Positions 1 through 11,490 of a stretch of DNA of 64,000 nucleotides are shown piece after piece. The notes under the pieces were generated by a model. The model was not told the origin of the DNA and did not search any database. It worked only from the letters and a program-made list of their open reading frames with translations. The stretch comes from Beroe forskalii. Taxonomy: Eukaryota; Ctenophora; Nuda; Beroida; Beroidae. The translations under genes were made by a program, and so were the position numbers. Numbering within the stretch: the first letter of the stretch is position 1; each line of letters opens with the position of its first letter. The DNA is taken from positions 62,001 to 126,000 of the forward strand of contig WFMF01000303.1 of NCBI GenBank assembly GCA_011033025.1, in the 5' to 3' direction.

Positions 1-1020
1 TGAACGAAATATCGGATATCGGCGATCCGCGCTCACGAGAGGACTTGCCCCGAGATCCTCTAACTGACACCAGCACACTCTTCAAAAGTGCAAATGACAG
101 TTTTGTTCTCATTGTACTGATCACATCCCGGTATTCCTCATTAGTTTTCTGTGCTACAAGATCTGCAATCCTCTTGTGAAATGCCTGTGCCTGAGAGCCA
201 TGCCTCCTGACGTACTGTACACGAGTGGTGAAGCTGCACTTCTCCACCTGTATGACTCGCTGCTCATACTCCCTCTTCTTGATGTTCTCGTGTTGGGTGT
301 ATACTGACTTGATGTCCCGATCCTTGTAGGAGTCTGCATTGGGATGGAAGATCCTGACATCAAACATCGTCTTCTGGAAAGGTCCCCATAACCCTCGAGC
401 AGAGATGTCGAGACGGGCCCTCTCCTCCACATTCCCAGGGATTGTCTGAGAAGAGTCAATAGGGATCAGCTCAGGCTCGGTCTTAACGTCGTGACAGACT
501 TCTCTAAGAAACGCAGCATTTGTGTCTCGAACTTTGTTGTGTCTGAAGATTAGGTAGCCACCATTTTTACAAATAAGAGTGTGATCTACCAGAATTCTTC
601 TTCCCCACACACACACAAACTGCTGGAATGTTAGGAATCTGCCAACCGTACCTTAACCTGAGTGCATCCCTGAACTCTTCTTTGTTCAGCACCCACCCGA
701 GGGAACCGATAGGGAGAACAGTTAACCACGCCCCGGCACCCTTCTCTTGGGCTAAGGTGATGGACCTTTTCAAACTGCCAACAGAAGAGTCTGATACAAT
801 CTCAGAGATCTTCCTCATCATCCTCACCTCCTTGTCCTTCAAGCAGTCCCGAGTTGCCTCTGCTACACCCTCAGCTTGATAACCGTCAAGGGTTGGCTCT
901 TGATCAATTATCAACTGTCTCAGATTTTCGGTAATTTTCACTGAGGCCTGGAACTCCAAATCTGAACCCTCCACTGGGTTTGAAATTCCTAGACCCCCGA
1001 ACTGGAACTAATGTGTTACA
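1..1020 (-). pseudogene. Broken retroelement protein, C-terminal part
   Basis: Reading the minus strand from about 1020 down to 1 gives a protein that changes frame at least twice. The first block (974-600) contains KGAGAWLTVLP, LNKEEFRDALRLRYGW and CVCGKKN-like residues. After a one-base shift near 590-600, next to a CA/TG microsatellite, it continues VDHTLICKNGGY, then VEERARLDISARGLWGP and DVRIFHPNADSY, and runs off the window edge. A second shift sits in the G run near 1003, within the GGLGI motif. This motif order is typical of proteins downstream of reverse transcriptase domains in elements common in cnidarians and other marine invertebrates (family recognised from memory). The RLD...FFDVR-like spacing suggests a nuclease-like fold, but that is inference. 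The copy is inactive. Confidence 0.75.
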
Positions 1021-1600
1021 GAATATACCCAAGTGTTTTGGCCAGGTATAGCTATCGGTTTCCAATTTTAGAAACTTTGGATGCTTTGGTTCTTAGATAG
1101 TGGATTTATGAGGGTTTTGACTGCATTTTTGGTCCGGTGGCTATCACACATACTCAGGTCCTTACAGCGTATCAGTTTGCATGTTTTGTGCAACCAGGGA
1201 TTCTTGATATAACCCTTTAAACATTTTGTAGCAATTTGTTCCAATTATTTCCAGTTTTGACTTTTGTTCCACTTTTGCGGAAACAATATTTTTCGAAAAA
1301 CTTGCACGCTGAGTGATAATTAAATCAATTCTTACCGTTTTACAATTATGTATGCTCATAGTATGTCAAAAGCAACACGTCAAAAAGTAGGGTCGAAAGG
1401 AAAGGTAGAAAGAACCGAGCACTGTCCCATACTCCCATAACTCCTTTTAGGCAGTTTTTTCTTCAAAAACAATCTCTCCCCCGTTCCTCAATAAGATTGG
1501 GCAGCTGTGGCATATGTGGATAATTTTGTCAACCCCCTTTCACATGCCCGTAATTTCATATAAGCATAAGATGGAATTTGGACTGCGCAATCAATATTCT
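1021..1600. other. No recognisable feature
   Basis: AT-rich sequence with short open frames only. I see no conserved protein, tRNA or clear repeat. It could be transposon remnant or intron of the CNOT6-like gene, whose missing 3' exons should lie to the left. Confidence 0.4.
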
Positions 1601-1618
1601 TCATACATCATTGAATAG

Positions 1619-1833
1619 GAATGTGGTATGGGTACGAATCAAAATACGTCATACGTCACGAGATACGAATGGTGTCAACGTCACATGGTTGGAATGTGGA
1701 ATGCGTAAGGATCAGAATACGTCATACGTCATGCGATACGAATGGTGTCAACGTCACATGGTTGGAATGTGGAATGCGTACGAATCAAAATACGTCATAC
1801 GTCATAACATACGAATGGTGTCAACGTCACATA
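1619..1833. repeat. 73-bp tandem repeat, three copies, rich in ACGTCA
   Basis: Copies start at 1619, 1692 and 1765, each opening with GAATGTGG. Every unit holds several ACGTCA words, including AATACGTCATACGTCA and CAACGTCACATGG, that is, CRE/ATF half-site-like motifs. Open frames across it are by-products of a repeat lacking stops. Confidence 0.9.
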
Positions 1834-1886
1834 AAATAAATAAAATAAATAATAAATAAAATAAAATAAATAAATAAATATAAAGC
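1834..1886. repeat. AATA/AAATA simple repeat
   Basis: A low-complexity run of AATAAATAAA type directly follows the 73-bp array. Confidence 0.85.
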
Positions 1887-1924
1887 CCTACACTGCGGAT
1901 GAAGGCATTATTCATTACATTTGT

Positions 1925-2790
1925 TGACCACTCCTACTCCTACCACGCCTTCCTCGACGAGTGATGACCAGCCCCTCCTACTCCTACCACGACTTCCTTG
2001 ACAAGTGATGAACAGCCCCTCCTACTCCTACCACGCCTTCCTTGACAAGTGATGACCAGCCCCTCCAGCCATGCCTACCTTGACGAGTGATGATCAGCTT
2101 CTCAAGTCCTATCACGCCTTCCTTGACGAGTGATGACCAGCCGGAGCCTCTCCTAGTCCTACCACGCCTTCCTTGACGAGTGATGACCAATCCCTCCACT
2201 GGTCCTACTCCTACCACGCCTTCATTGACGAGTGATGAACAGCCTCTCCTACTCCTACCACGCCTTCCTTGACGAGTGATGACCAATCCCTCCTACTCCT
2301 ACCACGTCTTCCTTGACGAGTGATGACCAGCCCTTCTACTCCTACCACGCCTTGCTTGACAAGTGATGATCAGCACCTTCTACTCCTACCACGCCTTCCT
2401 TGACGAGTGATGACCAGCCTCTTCTACTCCTACCACGCCTTTCTTGACGAGTGATGACCTATCCCTCCTACTCCTACCACGCCTTCATTGACGAGTGATG
2501 ACCATACCCTCCTACTATACTCCTACCACGCCATCCTTGACGAGTGATGACCAATCCCTCCTACTCGTCTACTCCTACCACGCCTTCCTTGACGAGTGAT
2601 GACCAGCCTCTCCTACCACGCCTTCCTTGACGAGTGATGACCAGCCTCTCCTACCACGCCTTCCTTGACGAGTGATGGTCAGCCCTCGAGCCATGCCTTC
2701 CAGCCATGCCCCTCCTGCCATTCCTTCCTTCTACTCCTACCACGTCTTCCTTGACAACTGATTACAAGCCTCTCCTACTCTTCCTTGACG
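1925..2790. repeat. ~44-bp minisatellite, about 19 degenerate copies
   Basis: The unit reads roughly CTCCTACTCCTACCACGCC followed by TTCCTTGACGAGTGATGACC. The GTGATGACC word recurs at 1961, 2005 and 2049, and then with 38-44-bp spacing to about 2790. Units vary by substitutions and small deletions, so the array is older than the 45.5-kb one. The minus-strand frame full of VITRQGRRGR repeats is an artefact of the array. Confidence 0.9.
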
Positions 2791-2799
2791 AGTGAATGA

Positions 2800-4790
2800 G
2801 TCTTGACCAGCCATACAACTTTACCTAATACCTACACTCGAACACGGATATTTACCCTCTCTCTGAATCTCGTTTATAAGACTATCAGTTTGAATCATCT
2901 GCGATGCTGTATATCTAGCAGAGACAGAAGGATTTAGTCGAATACTCTGTCCCATGAGTTTGATGTACAATAACAGCGTTGGCTGCTGCCAAGAGCTGCA
3001 CGTGTGGGTGAACTGAAAATGCGAGAGCTCTATAGAAGGATTGTTGAAATAACCCTATAGCCCTCCCCTTGACACCACTCATAATCATTTATATAATATA
3101 AGCACTCTCAATTCTCATCCTTCATTTCCAGCTAACGACAATAATCACATGATTTTCGAAAGCTTCTGACCTTTAACTTCATCGCTTCATCTGAACGTTT
3201 TAAACTCGCTCCCTACCTTATAACGGGACCCAGAGCACCAATGAAGTACAATCTATCAAGATATCCAATATTTAAATTTTGGCAAGCACCTAATCAAAAA
3301 TTTACTTGGAAAATAAATAGGTATTCTGGAAATCGCTTGAAAAAAACCTTATCTCGGGGGACTCTGTCTCCAACCTCTTGGTATGGAGCGATTGTATTTT
3401 TTAAATTTTGCGAAAGCATTGACTCAATAGGATCGGACCCAATCTCTGGTAATGTTCACTCCACATTGGAACACTGAACAGTCAGGGTCGTATACCCTCC
3501 TATCTCTAACGCTTTGAACACTAAATGCTGGAGCTGTGCCAACCATCTCACTATCATACGGTAACACAAAGGGTATAATAATAGAGTAATAGTAGCCCCT
3601 CCAATATAACATTATAAACCTAGGGTTGTAATAAGTTATCTTTATTTAATAGTCAATTTACATCGTTCCTGTTCATGTAGACTGCAGCATTCGGCGACAT
3701 CAAAACACCCATTAGAAGGATTGTTATAGTGCCATGAGGTCAGGTTAACGTCTACCTTAATGATTATAGCAGAATAATGAAACGTAGAGGACAAAAAATT
3801 AATTGACTTTGATAATGAGTTAGAAAGTTTGTCTCAGTAACATCATGGAATTTTTCCGAATTTCTGTGATATGTAGAAGATACGATACTGCAGCGTTTAT
3901 GATGATTTCGAGGACAATCACTTGACAGTATGTTTGTAACTTTGAGATTAAAACAATGACTTTTGATAAAGTAGGCGAGTTAAGTAGGAGAATGACTGAT
4001 GAGACTTGAGAGCTTAAGAAGTTAGGATTACAAGTAGTGGACTCCTATTCTCAATAAAATTGGGAGTAAAATTTCACATTTGATGTGTGCGTTCTCAATG
4101 TACTGTACACATCAGTCATCATCGATTTTAAGCTTATATTATCATACTCATTTTAAAACCAGGAAGGATTCTTTCTCAAAATTTTCAGCCCCTACATAAT
4201 ACATTACTTTAGTGAGAAATTTGGAGACTTTCTGAAAAGTCTCCATAGTCCATACTTTCGCACTTTTAAAGTTTTGCCTACCACAATACAACCATTATCC
4301 GCTAATCACGTACCTCGATTTCAGGTGCAAAATTTGGAGATTTTTCGGGGACTAATTTCTTCTTTTTTCCAACCTATTTAAGTCTTAAAGTACTAAATTT
4401 TAGAACACCGCAATTATGGCTCATATAGGTAATTATCCCTTTCAAGGTAAATAAAGGCCAACTGAGGAACTGCTGTCTTGAAACCAGGCCTGTTGTAGGG
4501 TCAAATCATATTCATGCATCCATAGTCTTCGAGCATAGATTACTCGGGGCTTCAGTCTCCTTTAAAACGCAATATCAGAATAAAACCTAACGTAACGACC
4601 GAGCCATGCGGTGGCCTTGCATTGCTCTGAAAATGAGAAGGTATTAATCTATCATAATGCTCGACGAGTTTTGGTATTTATGCTTCCATCAGACCCAGGG
4701 AGCCAGGAGTATACCCAGGAGCTCCTCGGTAATGGGTATACGTGTGTGCTATCAGCTTCAACAACCAGAGAGAAAGAGTTATAGATCGGC
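2800..4790. other. Non-coding stretch with one dispersed repeat and one hairpin
   Basis: No gene recognised. It contains a dispersed repeat (3138-3217, listed separately) and a short perfect hairpin at 4223-4244 (GGAGACTTT and its complement, loop CTGA). The rest is AT-rich and unremarkable. Confidence 0.4.
3138..3217. repeat. Dispersed repeat shared with 11345-11430
   Basis: The stretch beginning ATAATCACATGATTTTCGAA and ending in a CTCGCTCCCTA-like word matches 11351-11430 over about 80 bases at roughly 80% by eye. Both lie just after a CAGCTRAC-like word. It is a fragment of an unnamed interspersed element. Confidence 0.65.
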
Positions 4791-4794
4791 CTAC

Positions 4795-5098
4795 CGACAA
4801 GTGCGCACTTCAGATGCTGAAAACAACAACTGCGCACATCGCAGCACAGCCAAGTCAGAATCTAATCCAAACTACAACAAACGACATGTGGGCCCAATGT
4901 TTCTAGTGGAGACTTTGAGTGATCTTGAAGCGTCTCTTAGCGATATCTTAGATATGCATGTCTACTTGGTTAGGTTATCACTGGCCAGATGGCTTCACCT
5001 ACAACTTCCGGAAGGAGAGAATTGCATAAAAACGCAAGTATTGGCAGTAAAACCTGAGCTGATCCCAGAGCTGAATCTTTGAATGTGCGCACTTGTCG
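4795..5098. mobile_element. Possible foldback element with 14-bp inverted ends
   Basis: CGACAAGTGCGCAC at 4795-4808 is repeated as its exact reverse complement at 5085-5098. Additional TGCGCAC words occur inside (near 4831) and just outside (near 5174). The ~300-bp spacing fits a MITE, but I found no convincing target duplication. Confidence 0.4.
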
Positions 5099-5800
5099 TT
5101 TCAGATGCAGAGGATTTACTGATTGGGCTACTCCCCAAATTTTCCCACGCTACCCAGTCAATTTTTGAGCTCCCATGTGCGCAGTTGTCCGGCAGCCGAT
5201 CATTACACGTTTTTTCAAACAGTATATTTAAACCAATCAAGTGGTGAAAGTAGAAAGTTTCTCCTCGGTATAGATACACGATCATCATGAGCCGTTATAA
5301 TTAATAATTTACTGTATATTGAATAGCCATACAATACAGTAATCAAATAGCTTAATACAAATCGAACATACAGACTACCTTATTACCATAACAACGCGTG
5401 TAATGGCTCGTTAACATTTAACATCATTATTTCACGGGCACCACACAAAGCGCTCAGATACACGTACATGAAATCTATATCATATACCCATAATAACAGG
5501 AGCCACCGGTTCAGTACATTTCATGTACCTGTGTAGTGTGTAGTGTATATACACAGTGTATTATCGTGTACACGGTGCGTGTGCTGACAAGGAAACCTCA
5601 TCGCAGTACTGGAACGGTGTCAGCCGCTAGTGTGGCCTGGCTACGTGGCACACTCAATCTCTTCAGCGAACATCTCACCGTATATTAGTTTATATAGCTA
5701 ATATTAATATAACAACAAATGACAAGGATGAAATAGAGTATATTGTTGTAGGTCATCAGCTCAGAAACATATAACACAATATATACCCTAGCCCAATAGC
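5099..5800. other. No recognisable feature
   Basis: AT-rich DNA. Short open frames show no known motifs. Confidence 0.35.
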
Positions 5801-5804
5801 ACAC

Positions 5805-5975
5805 ACAACACGTGTTTGTGTGTAGCTGTTTGTGTGTTTGTTTGTGTGATCGATTGTTTGTGTGGGTGTATGTTTGTTTGTATGTACTATGTACGTGTGT
5901 ATTGATACTATGCATGCGTTAGCGCGTTTGTGTGTGTGGCGTGTATCATGCACATGCATGACGCATGTACAATAT
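5805..5975. repeat. TG/TTTG-rich simple repeat
   Basis: Imperfect GTTTGTGTG and TGTGTG runs, with CATGCAT-like words at the right end. Confidence 0.8.
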
Positions 5976-6439
5976 GTGCAAAAACTCAGCATCAAACTCG
6001 CCATCGCAATAAGTTCACGGACAGGGGCGGCGATACAAATTATGGTACCATTTCAGAAATCGGAGAAAGGTCCAAAATAAGGTGCTCGACAAAAATTGTT
6101 CCATCTCAAAATATTCCCAAAATATTTCCAAAATCGCCAACCATTAATGACTTAATGATCAAGAATACGGAACAAAATGGTCGTTTTTCGAGAATTATGG
6201 ACCATGTCCCATAAACGTAAAATCCCGAAAAATTGAGCACCCATTTCCCAATTTTCATTCCATATCCAGCCGGGGTTTATTCTTTTATTTAGGTCGACCA
6301 ACCCCGACTTTAAAACCGTTGAATGAGTATCACTTAGGTAATTAATAATTAGAGGCTAATCGACATTTTATTACTCCTGAGCGGGGGCACCCGCGTAACA
6401 TATGCCACAAAATCGTCTCCTCCCTTGGTCACTACTCAC

Positions 6440-9400
6440 TTAGTTTTGTTGTAGAAGATAGCGCACCCGTCAACGTACTTCCGTTCGTCTTCAGGCAGGG
6501 TTTTAGAGCGGGACTTGGCACAGAAAGTACCCGAATAACCGAGGGCTTCGAGAGAGGGAAGGAAGAAGTTGTAGTACTTATCAGTTTCAACCTGCAAGAT
6601 GGTACATGGTAATTGTTTAAATTCATCCTATATACCACCCATCGCCGGATTAAACCTAGATACTTCCTCTACCGCCTAATCAGGGCCCGTATGCAAAGTA
6701 AGTCACCCACTAGAACTTAGAAGTGAGCAAGTACAAGCTTATAAATTTTAGTGAGTCACTAAATTCTACTATTACCGTTATAACGGACTAACAGATTGTC
6801 CCAGATGGCACAAGTTTGTCCCTAGCACTATGGAAACTACATTACCTCCTGGAGGTTGATGATATCTGCCTGAGACTTGGTGATCTGATCCATGATGAGC
6901 TGTTTCCGGTGGTCCCACGCCAGAGCAGAACTCGGGCAGTACCCGTACTTGTTACCGCGAGCTAGCGTCTCGGACAGGATGTTGTAGCACATCACTCGGA
7001 ACGTCACTGGGGTAAAAACAAGGATTGAAATGGTGATAGGATCAGGTAGATGAAGTAAAAACAAGGATTACTGGTGATAGGTAGATGAAATGGGGGTAAA
7101 ATGAGAGGGGAAAGGGTATAAGTAGCAGCATCGTTATAGTCAGTGGATCAGATAAATTTGTATTTTCTAAAACAAGGTTGAAACTTGAAGGTATTGTAAG
7201 AAATGGGGGTTAATAAAAATGAAAGGATCAGGTAAATAGAAGCAAGGATGTCAAGAAGCATTGTCCAAAGGATCATTCATAAATCATCTTTAATTCAGAT
7301 CAATTCTCGTAGTCTGATAGAATTTCTCAATAATATGTTGCTATCATTAAACTAACTGTGTTTTCCAGTTTTTTCTCTGGCAGTGATCCAAGGTCTTTCA
7401 GGAGGTGTCTCTGGAGCTGATAAAGGGACACATTGATAACTTAATCAAGACTATAATTGTCGAGATAAAACTTGGTTATAACACCTATCACACGACAATC
7501 ACAAGACAAATTGAGGTAACTTTCTGCAACATAAAGTTGTACACGTCAGGTGTCTTAGTGGAAAGCATCCATGTTTGTCAATAAGGCAGTATGAAATCAT
7601 CAGTGGGTTATCATGGGGGTCGGGTCGCAGGGTTTTTTGAAGGGTACCCGTTCAACTAGATATTAAATGTGTCAAGCGTCAGCCAGAGTTCACAAGGGCC
7701 AGAGGATTGAAACCCTCCATGGAGGGTTTCAATCGGGGTGGGTGTGGTCTGACACCTTTGCAAACCAAAATGAACAAAGTATCGTCATACGGTTCATATT
7801 AAAGGAAAATGGTTCCAGCATGAAAAAGTGAATGTAACATGCCAAAAATGCCGATTTTCGCAATTTTGCCTGTTAAAATAGGGCGTGGTCAGAAAATCGG
7901 TTTGGGCGTGGTCGTACACTTTTGAAAACCCAAATAAACGAAATGCCTTCCTACGGTTTATATTAAAGGAAAATGGTTCCAGCATGAAAAGTGAAAGTAA
8001 AATGCCAAAAACGCCGATTTTAGCGATTTCGCCTGTTAAAATAGGGCGTGGTCAGAAAATCGGTTTGGGCGTGGTCGTACAGTTTTGAAACCCCAAGTAA
8101 ACAAAATGCCTTCCTACGGTTTATATTAAAGGAAAATGGTTCCAACACAAATAAATGGAAGTAAAACGCCAAAAAAGCCATTTTCGGTTTTTTACCTGTA
8201 TAAGAAATCCCGAAAAAAGGGCGTGGCCAGGAGGCGGCTTTTCCCGGTCGAATTTTGACTTGAAATTTTTTGTGGTGTTTCTTGATGTCCTGGAGCAACT
8301 TATCCACATTGTCCTCTATTGATTTAATGAGAAAAAGGATTTCTGAACCACCCTAATGGAGGCTTGCCGCTTTTACGGGCAGAAAAGTAATACAGATTAT
8401 AGGGCCAGCCATCGGTCAGTCAAGGGCAAAATAGGATCGTAGTCTACGACCTATGAATCTAAGATTCGTAGATTCATAGGTATACTTCCATAGTCCATAC
8501 GAACGTTGTCTGTTATAATTTTACTACTTATAGTTTTAATTTACTGATTCAGTCGCACTTTAAGACTTTACGAGCATTGGTGCAAGTTTAATTTACCTTA
8601 TTGAAATACTCACAGAACTACACCACACATGATTGGTTTCTCACACACGTGTGTTCATCAGCATTGAGCAAAAAACACAATGACCACGTTAATTGAATTT
8701 GGGCATATAAATTAATGAGATCTATTTAAAGACCGTACATAAAAATATATTCTATTGAATAGTCTATACCCGCTACCCACAAATTGAGGTCTCGAAAATA
8801 CATGTAGAAAACGACGTACAGGTTACATCTTTATTCTTTACATTATCAATAAAATATTTTTTTACCTTCAAGATTGTCGAGAAGAAATTGCAGAAGTTTC
8901 TGAGTACCATTAACCTCGCGTGACTAAAACATATGCAATGTTATATGGCAGATAGCAATTCAGAAGATTAATAACAGTAGATAATTTACAAGACACTATG
9001 TGCCCCATGCAGAGAGTCTAAGCTAGGTTCAATGCTTATGATGGATTTAACCAGATCTTGGCCATAAGTATTAAGCAACATTGGAACATCCAGTGGTTAT
9101 TGTGTATCAATGGAAAAGACTACCTTTTGGAGGAGCTCTGGGGTCAGGGGGTTACCCTCCAGTTCCAGCTTAGTAAGTTGGAAGAGTCTACCCAACTCAT
9201 AAGGCAGGAGTCTGATTGAGTTGTTGGTGAGGATGAGATCGTGAAGTTGCAGCATGTCACCAAGCTCCACTGGCAAACTGAAGTTCATGGATTCAATTCA
9301 ATTATGAAATTTACATTTTGCAGCACAACAATCAGAATTATATCATTACTAGCTTAACAGTAGTCATTAGTCATAAGATTTATTATTTTATTATTTTGGA

Positions 9401-10292
9401 GCTGAGAGAAACCTTCCAATATTCATAAACTTACTCAGTTCTTCAGTTTATACGATCTGGTATACTGTGATGAAATGATTTTAATTAAGTACATGTCCAT
9501 TTAATATGAATCATATTCAAAGCATAATAATATGAAATATGAATCTATGAAGTGCAGATCATTATCATTTACCTTCTAAGTTTGTTGTTAGAGATGTCAA
9601 GGTGAGCAAGGTTCTGTAGGTGGGAAACTTCGGGAGGTAGACGAGTAATTTTGTTGTTGTTGAGATAAAGGGCAGTTAGGTGACGTAATTCCCATAGGCG
9701 TGGACTGAAGTTTTTTATTCCTTTGTTCTGGATATCAAGTTCTGTCCAGTAAGTTGTCTTCCCAGCAGCAACCTAAATTAAGAAATGGGATTTACATCAC
9801 TGAAAATTTATAATGCATTATATCATAATATGTGTGCAGATTGCTTGACAGATGGAGGGCTCAAAAAGACATGATGCAAAGCTGTGTGCTTTTGATAGAA
9901 TTTATAGAGAAAGTTGATGCATGAACAGTAAATTATCATGCCTGGTATTTGAGCAATCTGCACACAGGTATGTGTAACACTGAAAGTTGTAATTCAAAAC
10001 AATGCCTTATAAAATGTTGGATTTGATTGCACCCGGTTTGAACAAAGGGGTTACCAGTAGTAAAACACGAAGATTGCAAAATGGAAATGAAACATCTAAG
10101 TCTTCAGCTGAATGTTATACCTACAGCAACTAATTTGCATGAAAAAGTTAGCTAGAAATAAATATTTGATGAAATTTTATTCTTTCCTACCTCTTCTGGT
10201 GAGAGAATTACATGCATTCTTCGTTTACCATTCTCAAATTTCTCACAAACACCATTATATGGGTCCAGGCTTGTTATTAAGTCTTGTGACAT
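6440..10292 (-). CDS. CNOT6: CCR4-NOT deadenylase CNOT6/CNOT6L-like, N-terminal seven exons
   Basis: This is the catalytic CCR4 subunit type: leucine-rich repeats that bind the CNOT complex, followed by an endonuclease/exonuclease/phosphatase (EEP) domain that removes poly(A) tails. Exons on the minus strand: 10292-10191 (start ATG, MSQDLITSLDPYNG), 9772-9573, 9277-9124, 8914-8866, 7416-7357, 7006-6846 and 6591-6440. All junctions are GT-AG and the phases agree (878 nt, 292 codons plus two bases). Exons 2-3 carry the LRRs (HLTALYLNNN, LPYELGRLFQL, LEGNPL). Exon 5 has PPERPWI, matching the linker of the family. Exon 6 gives RVMCYNIL and ends NLQE, with the catalytic Glu of LQEVE; exon 7 continues KSRSKTL and YVDGCAIFY. 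The remaining ~250 residues (metal-binding Asp and His motifs) were not found between 1 and 6439 and are probably off the window. CNOT6 and CNOT6L cannot be told apart here. Confidence 0.9.
7705..7734. other. Perfect 30-bp palindrome
   Basis: GATTGAAACCCTCCA (7705-7719) is followed without a loop by its exact reverse complement (7720-7734), centred on CCATGG. It lies in CNOT6-like intron 4, just before the 165-bp repeats. Confidence 0.95.
7738..8230. repeat. ~165-bp tandem repeat, three copies
   Basis: TATTAAAGGAAAATGGTTCC recurs at about 7796, 7964 and 8129. Each unit also carries GGGCGTGGTC twice around AGAAAATCGGTTT. The array lies in intron 4 of the CNOT6-like gene. GGGCGTGG is a GC-box/KLF-type word; any function is speculative. 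Confidence 0.85.
9830..9970. mobile_element. Small foldback element related to 13750-13985
   Basis: It starts TGTGTGCAGATTGCTT and ends with the complement, GAGCAATCTGCACACA. The interior word GTGTGCTTTTGATAGAATTT, followed by AGAGAAAGTTGA, closely matches 13880-13915. It lies in CNOT6-like intron 1. Confidence 0.65.
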
Positions 10293-11344
10293 GACTTTTA
10301 TTCACATTTCTCTGTCAAAAGTTGTGATTGAGACATTGAATTGATTATTATTACTATTCAAAACTAGATATCATACAATAACATTATCCTGCCCCTTATC
10401 ATCTAAGGCATTAACATGCTTTCAGTGAAATAACAATTCAAAGTAAATGAATGCCTAAGGATGAAAACCTACTTTACTTTAGTTGATAGAAGAAAAATAA
10501 AATTTCAGAAGAAAACTAAAATTTTATCTTGCATTTTGTTACACATATTTAGTTACAACAAACATCAAAGAGAATATTATCATAAACTATTCATAATCAT
10601 TGATAATTGATAGTAAGATTAAGTTAGTTAGCTGTTGGTATTTGATAAACTCCACTCATTTTGTAGAACAAATACAGTCATATTTGTAAAGGTCAAGCCA
10701 CAGAACTCTCCAACTGCTCCAACCATAGTCTTTAATGGGATCCATAAAAGAAATGACTTAATCAGAGAACCAGGCAGATCCAAATAAAGCATGAGACACC
10801 AAAAATGATATAGTGTAATGAAAGCTTACACTGTGGCACACAGCCTTGCAACTGTGTTGTGGGGTGGACCTACTGCTCCCTTCTGGACAGGATGAAGGAA
10901 CATGAGACATGCTACAGACTGAAAAGCACAGTTGATGACACTACAGACAGAGTGAAGTCTGCTCTTGCTCATCACTCCATCACCACCTGACACAACATTG
11001 CCTGGAACAACATCCACATCCTCAAGCGCTCCCTTCCTGCTCCCACCTAGACCTAACAGAACAGGCTGCCATATCCACTAGGAAACCCTCTATGAACAGA
11101 ACAGACAGCACTCCCAAGTGTACTCCCCTCTGGAACCCCATTCTTCCCAGGATCTCCTCCACCTTAAGATCTACTGACTCAGGAATCCTCTTCACTAACT
11201 ACTGACACTAGTTCTTGTTATTTAGTGATATTGTATTTGATTATCCCGTCACCTGCTCACCCACACCCACCTCCCATTTCTATGCCCCTGACACAACTTA
11301 ATACTATCTCATTTGAAAGCACCCTCTCACCTTCCTTTGAACAG
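10293..11344. other. Upstream region of the CNOT6-like gene; no gene seen
   Basis: Contains the presumed promoter and 5' UTR of the CNOT6-like gene, without a clear TATA box. From about 10830 to 11330 the sequence is less AT-rich and lacks a long frame; it may be an untranslated retroelement remnant. A dispersed-repeat fragment shared with 3138-3217 begins near 11345. Confidence 0.4.
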
Positions 11345-11451
11345 CTGACAACCATAATCACATGATTTTTGAAAGCTCCTGATTTTAAACTTTATTGTAT
11401 CATTCAACATTTTAACTTGCTCCCTAAGAAAGGGAAAAGGTTGGTGTTTAA

Positions 11452-11490
11452 GTATAGATTGATGTCTTGAAGAAAGATTTCTTCATGATT
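11452..11490. repeat. Dispersed GATGTCTTGAAGAAAGATT repeat
   Basis: The word GATGTCTTGAAGAAAGATT occurs here, near 14280 and near 60905, and as GATATTTTGAAGAAAGATT near 63877. It is usually preceded by CTTGCAG and followed by a TTTGAA-like word. The copies at 11.45 and 14.28 kb flank the LINE and foldback element in the same orientation. This is an unnamed interspersed family. Confidence 0.7.

Noticed and set aside
154-459. 101-codon minus-strand frame
   Set aside because: Wrong frame of the retroelement pseudogene; the true frame gives ARLDISARGLWGP.
1984-2286. Arg/Gly-rich frame with VITRQGRRGR repeats
   Set aside because: By-product of the 44-bp minisatellite.
4657-5082. 141-codon plus-strand frame
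   Set aside because: Overlaps a probable foldback element and shows no conserved motif.
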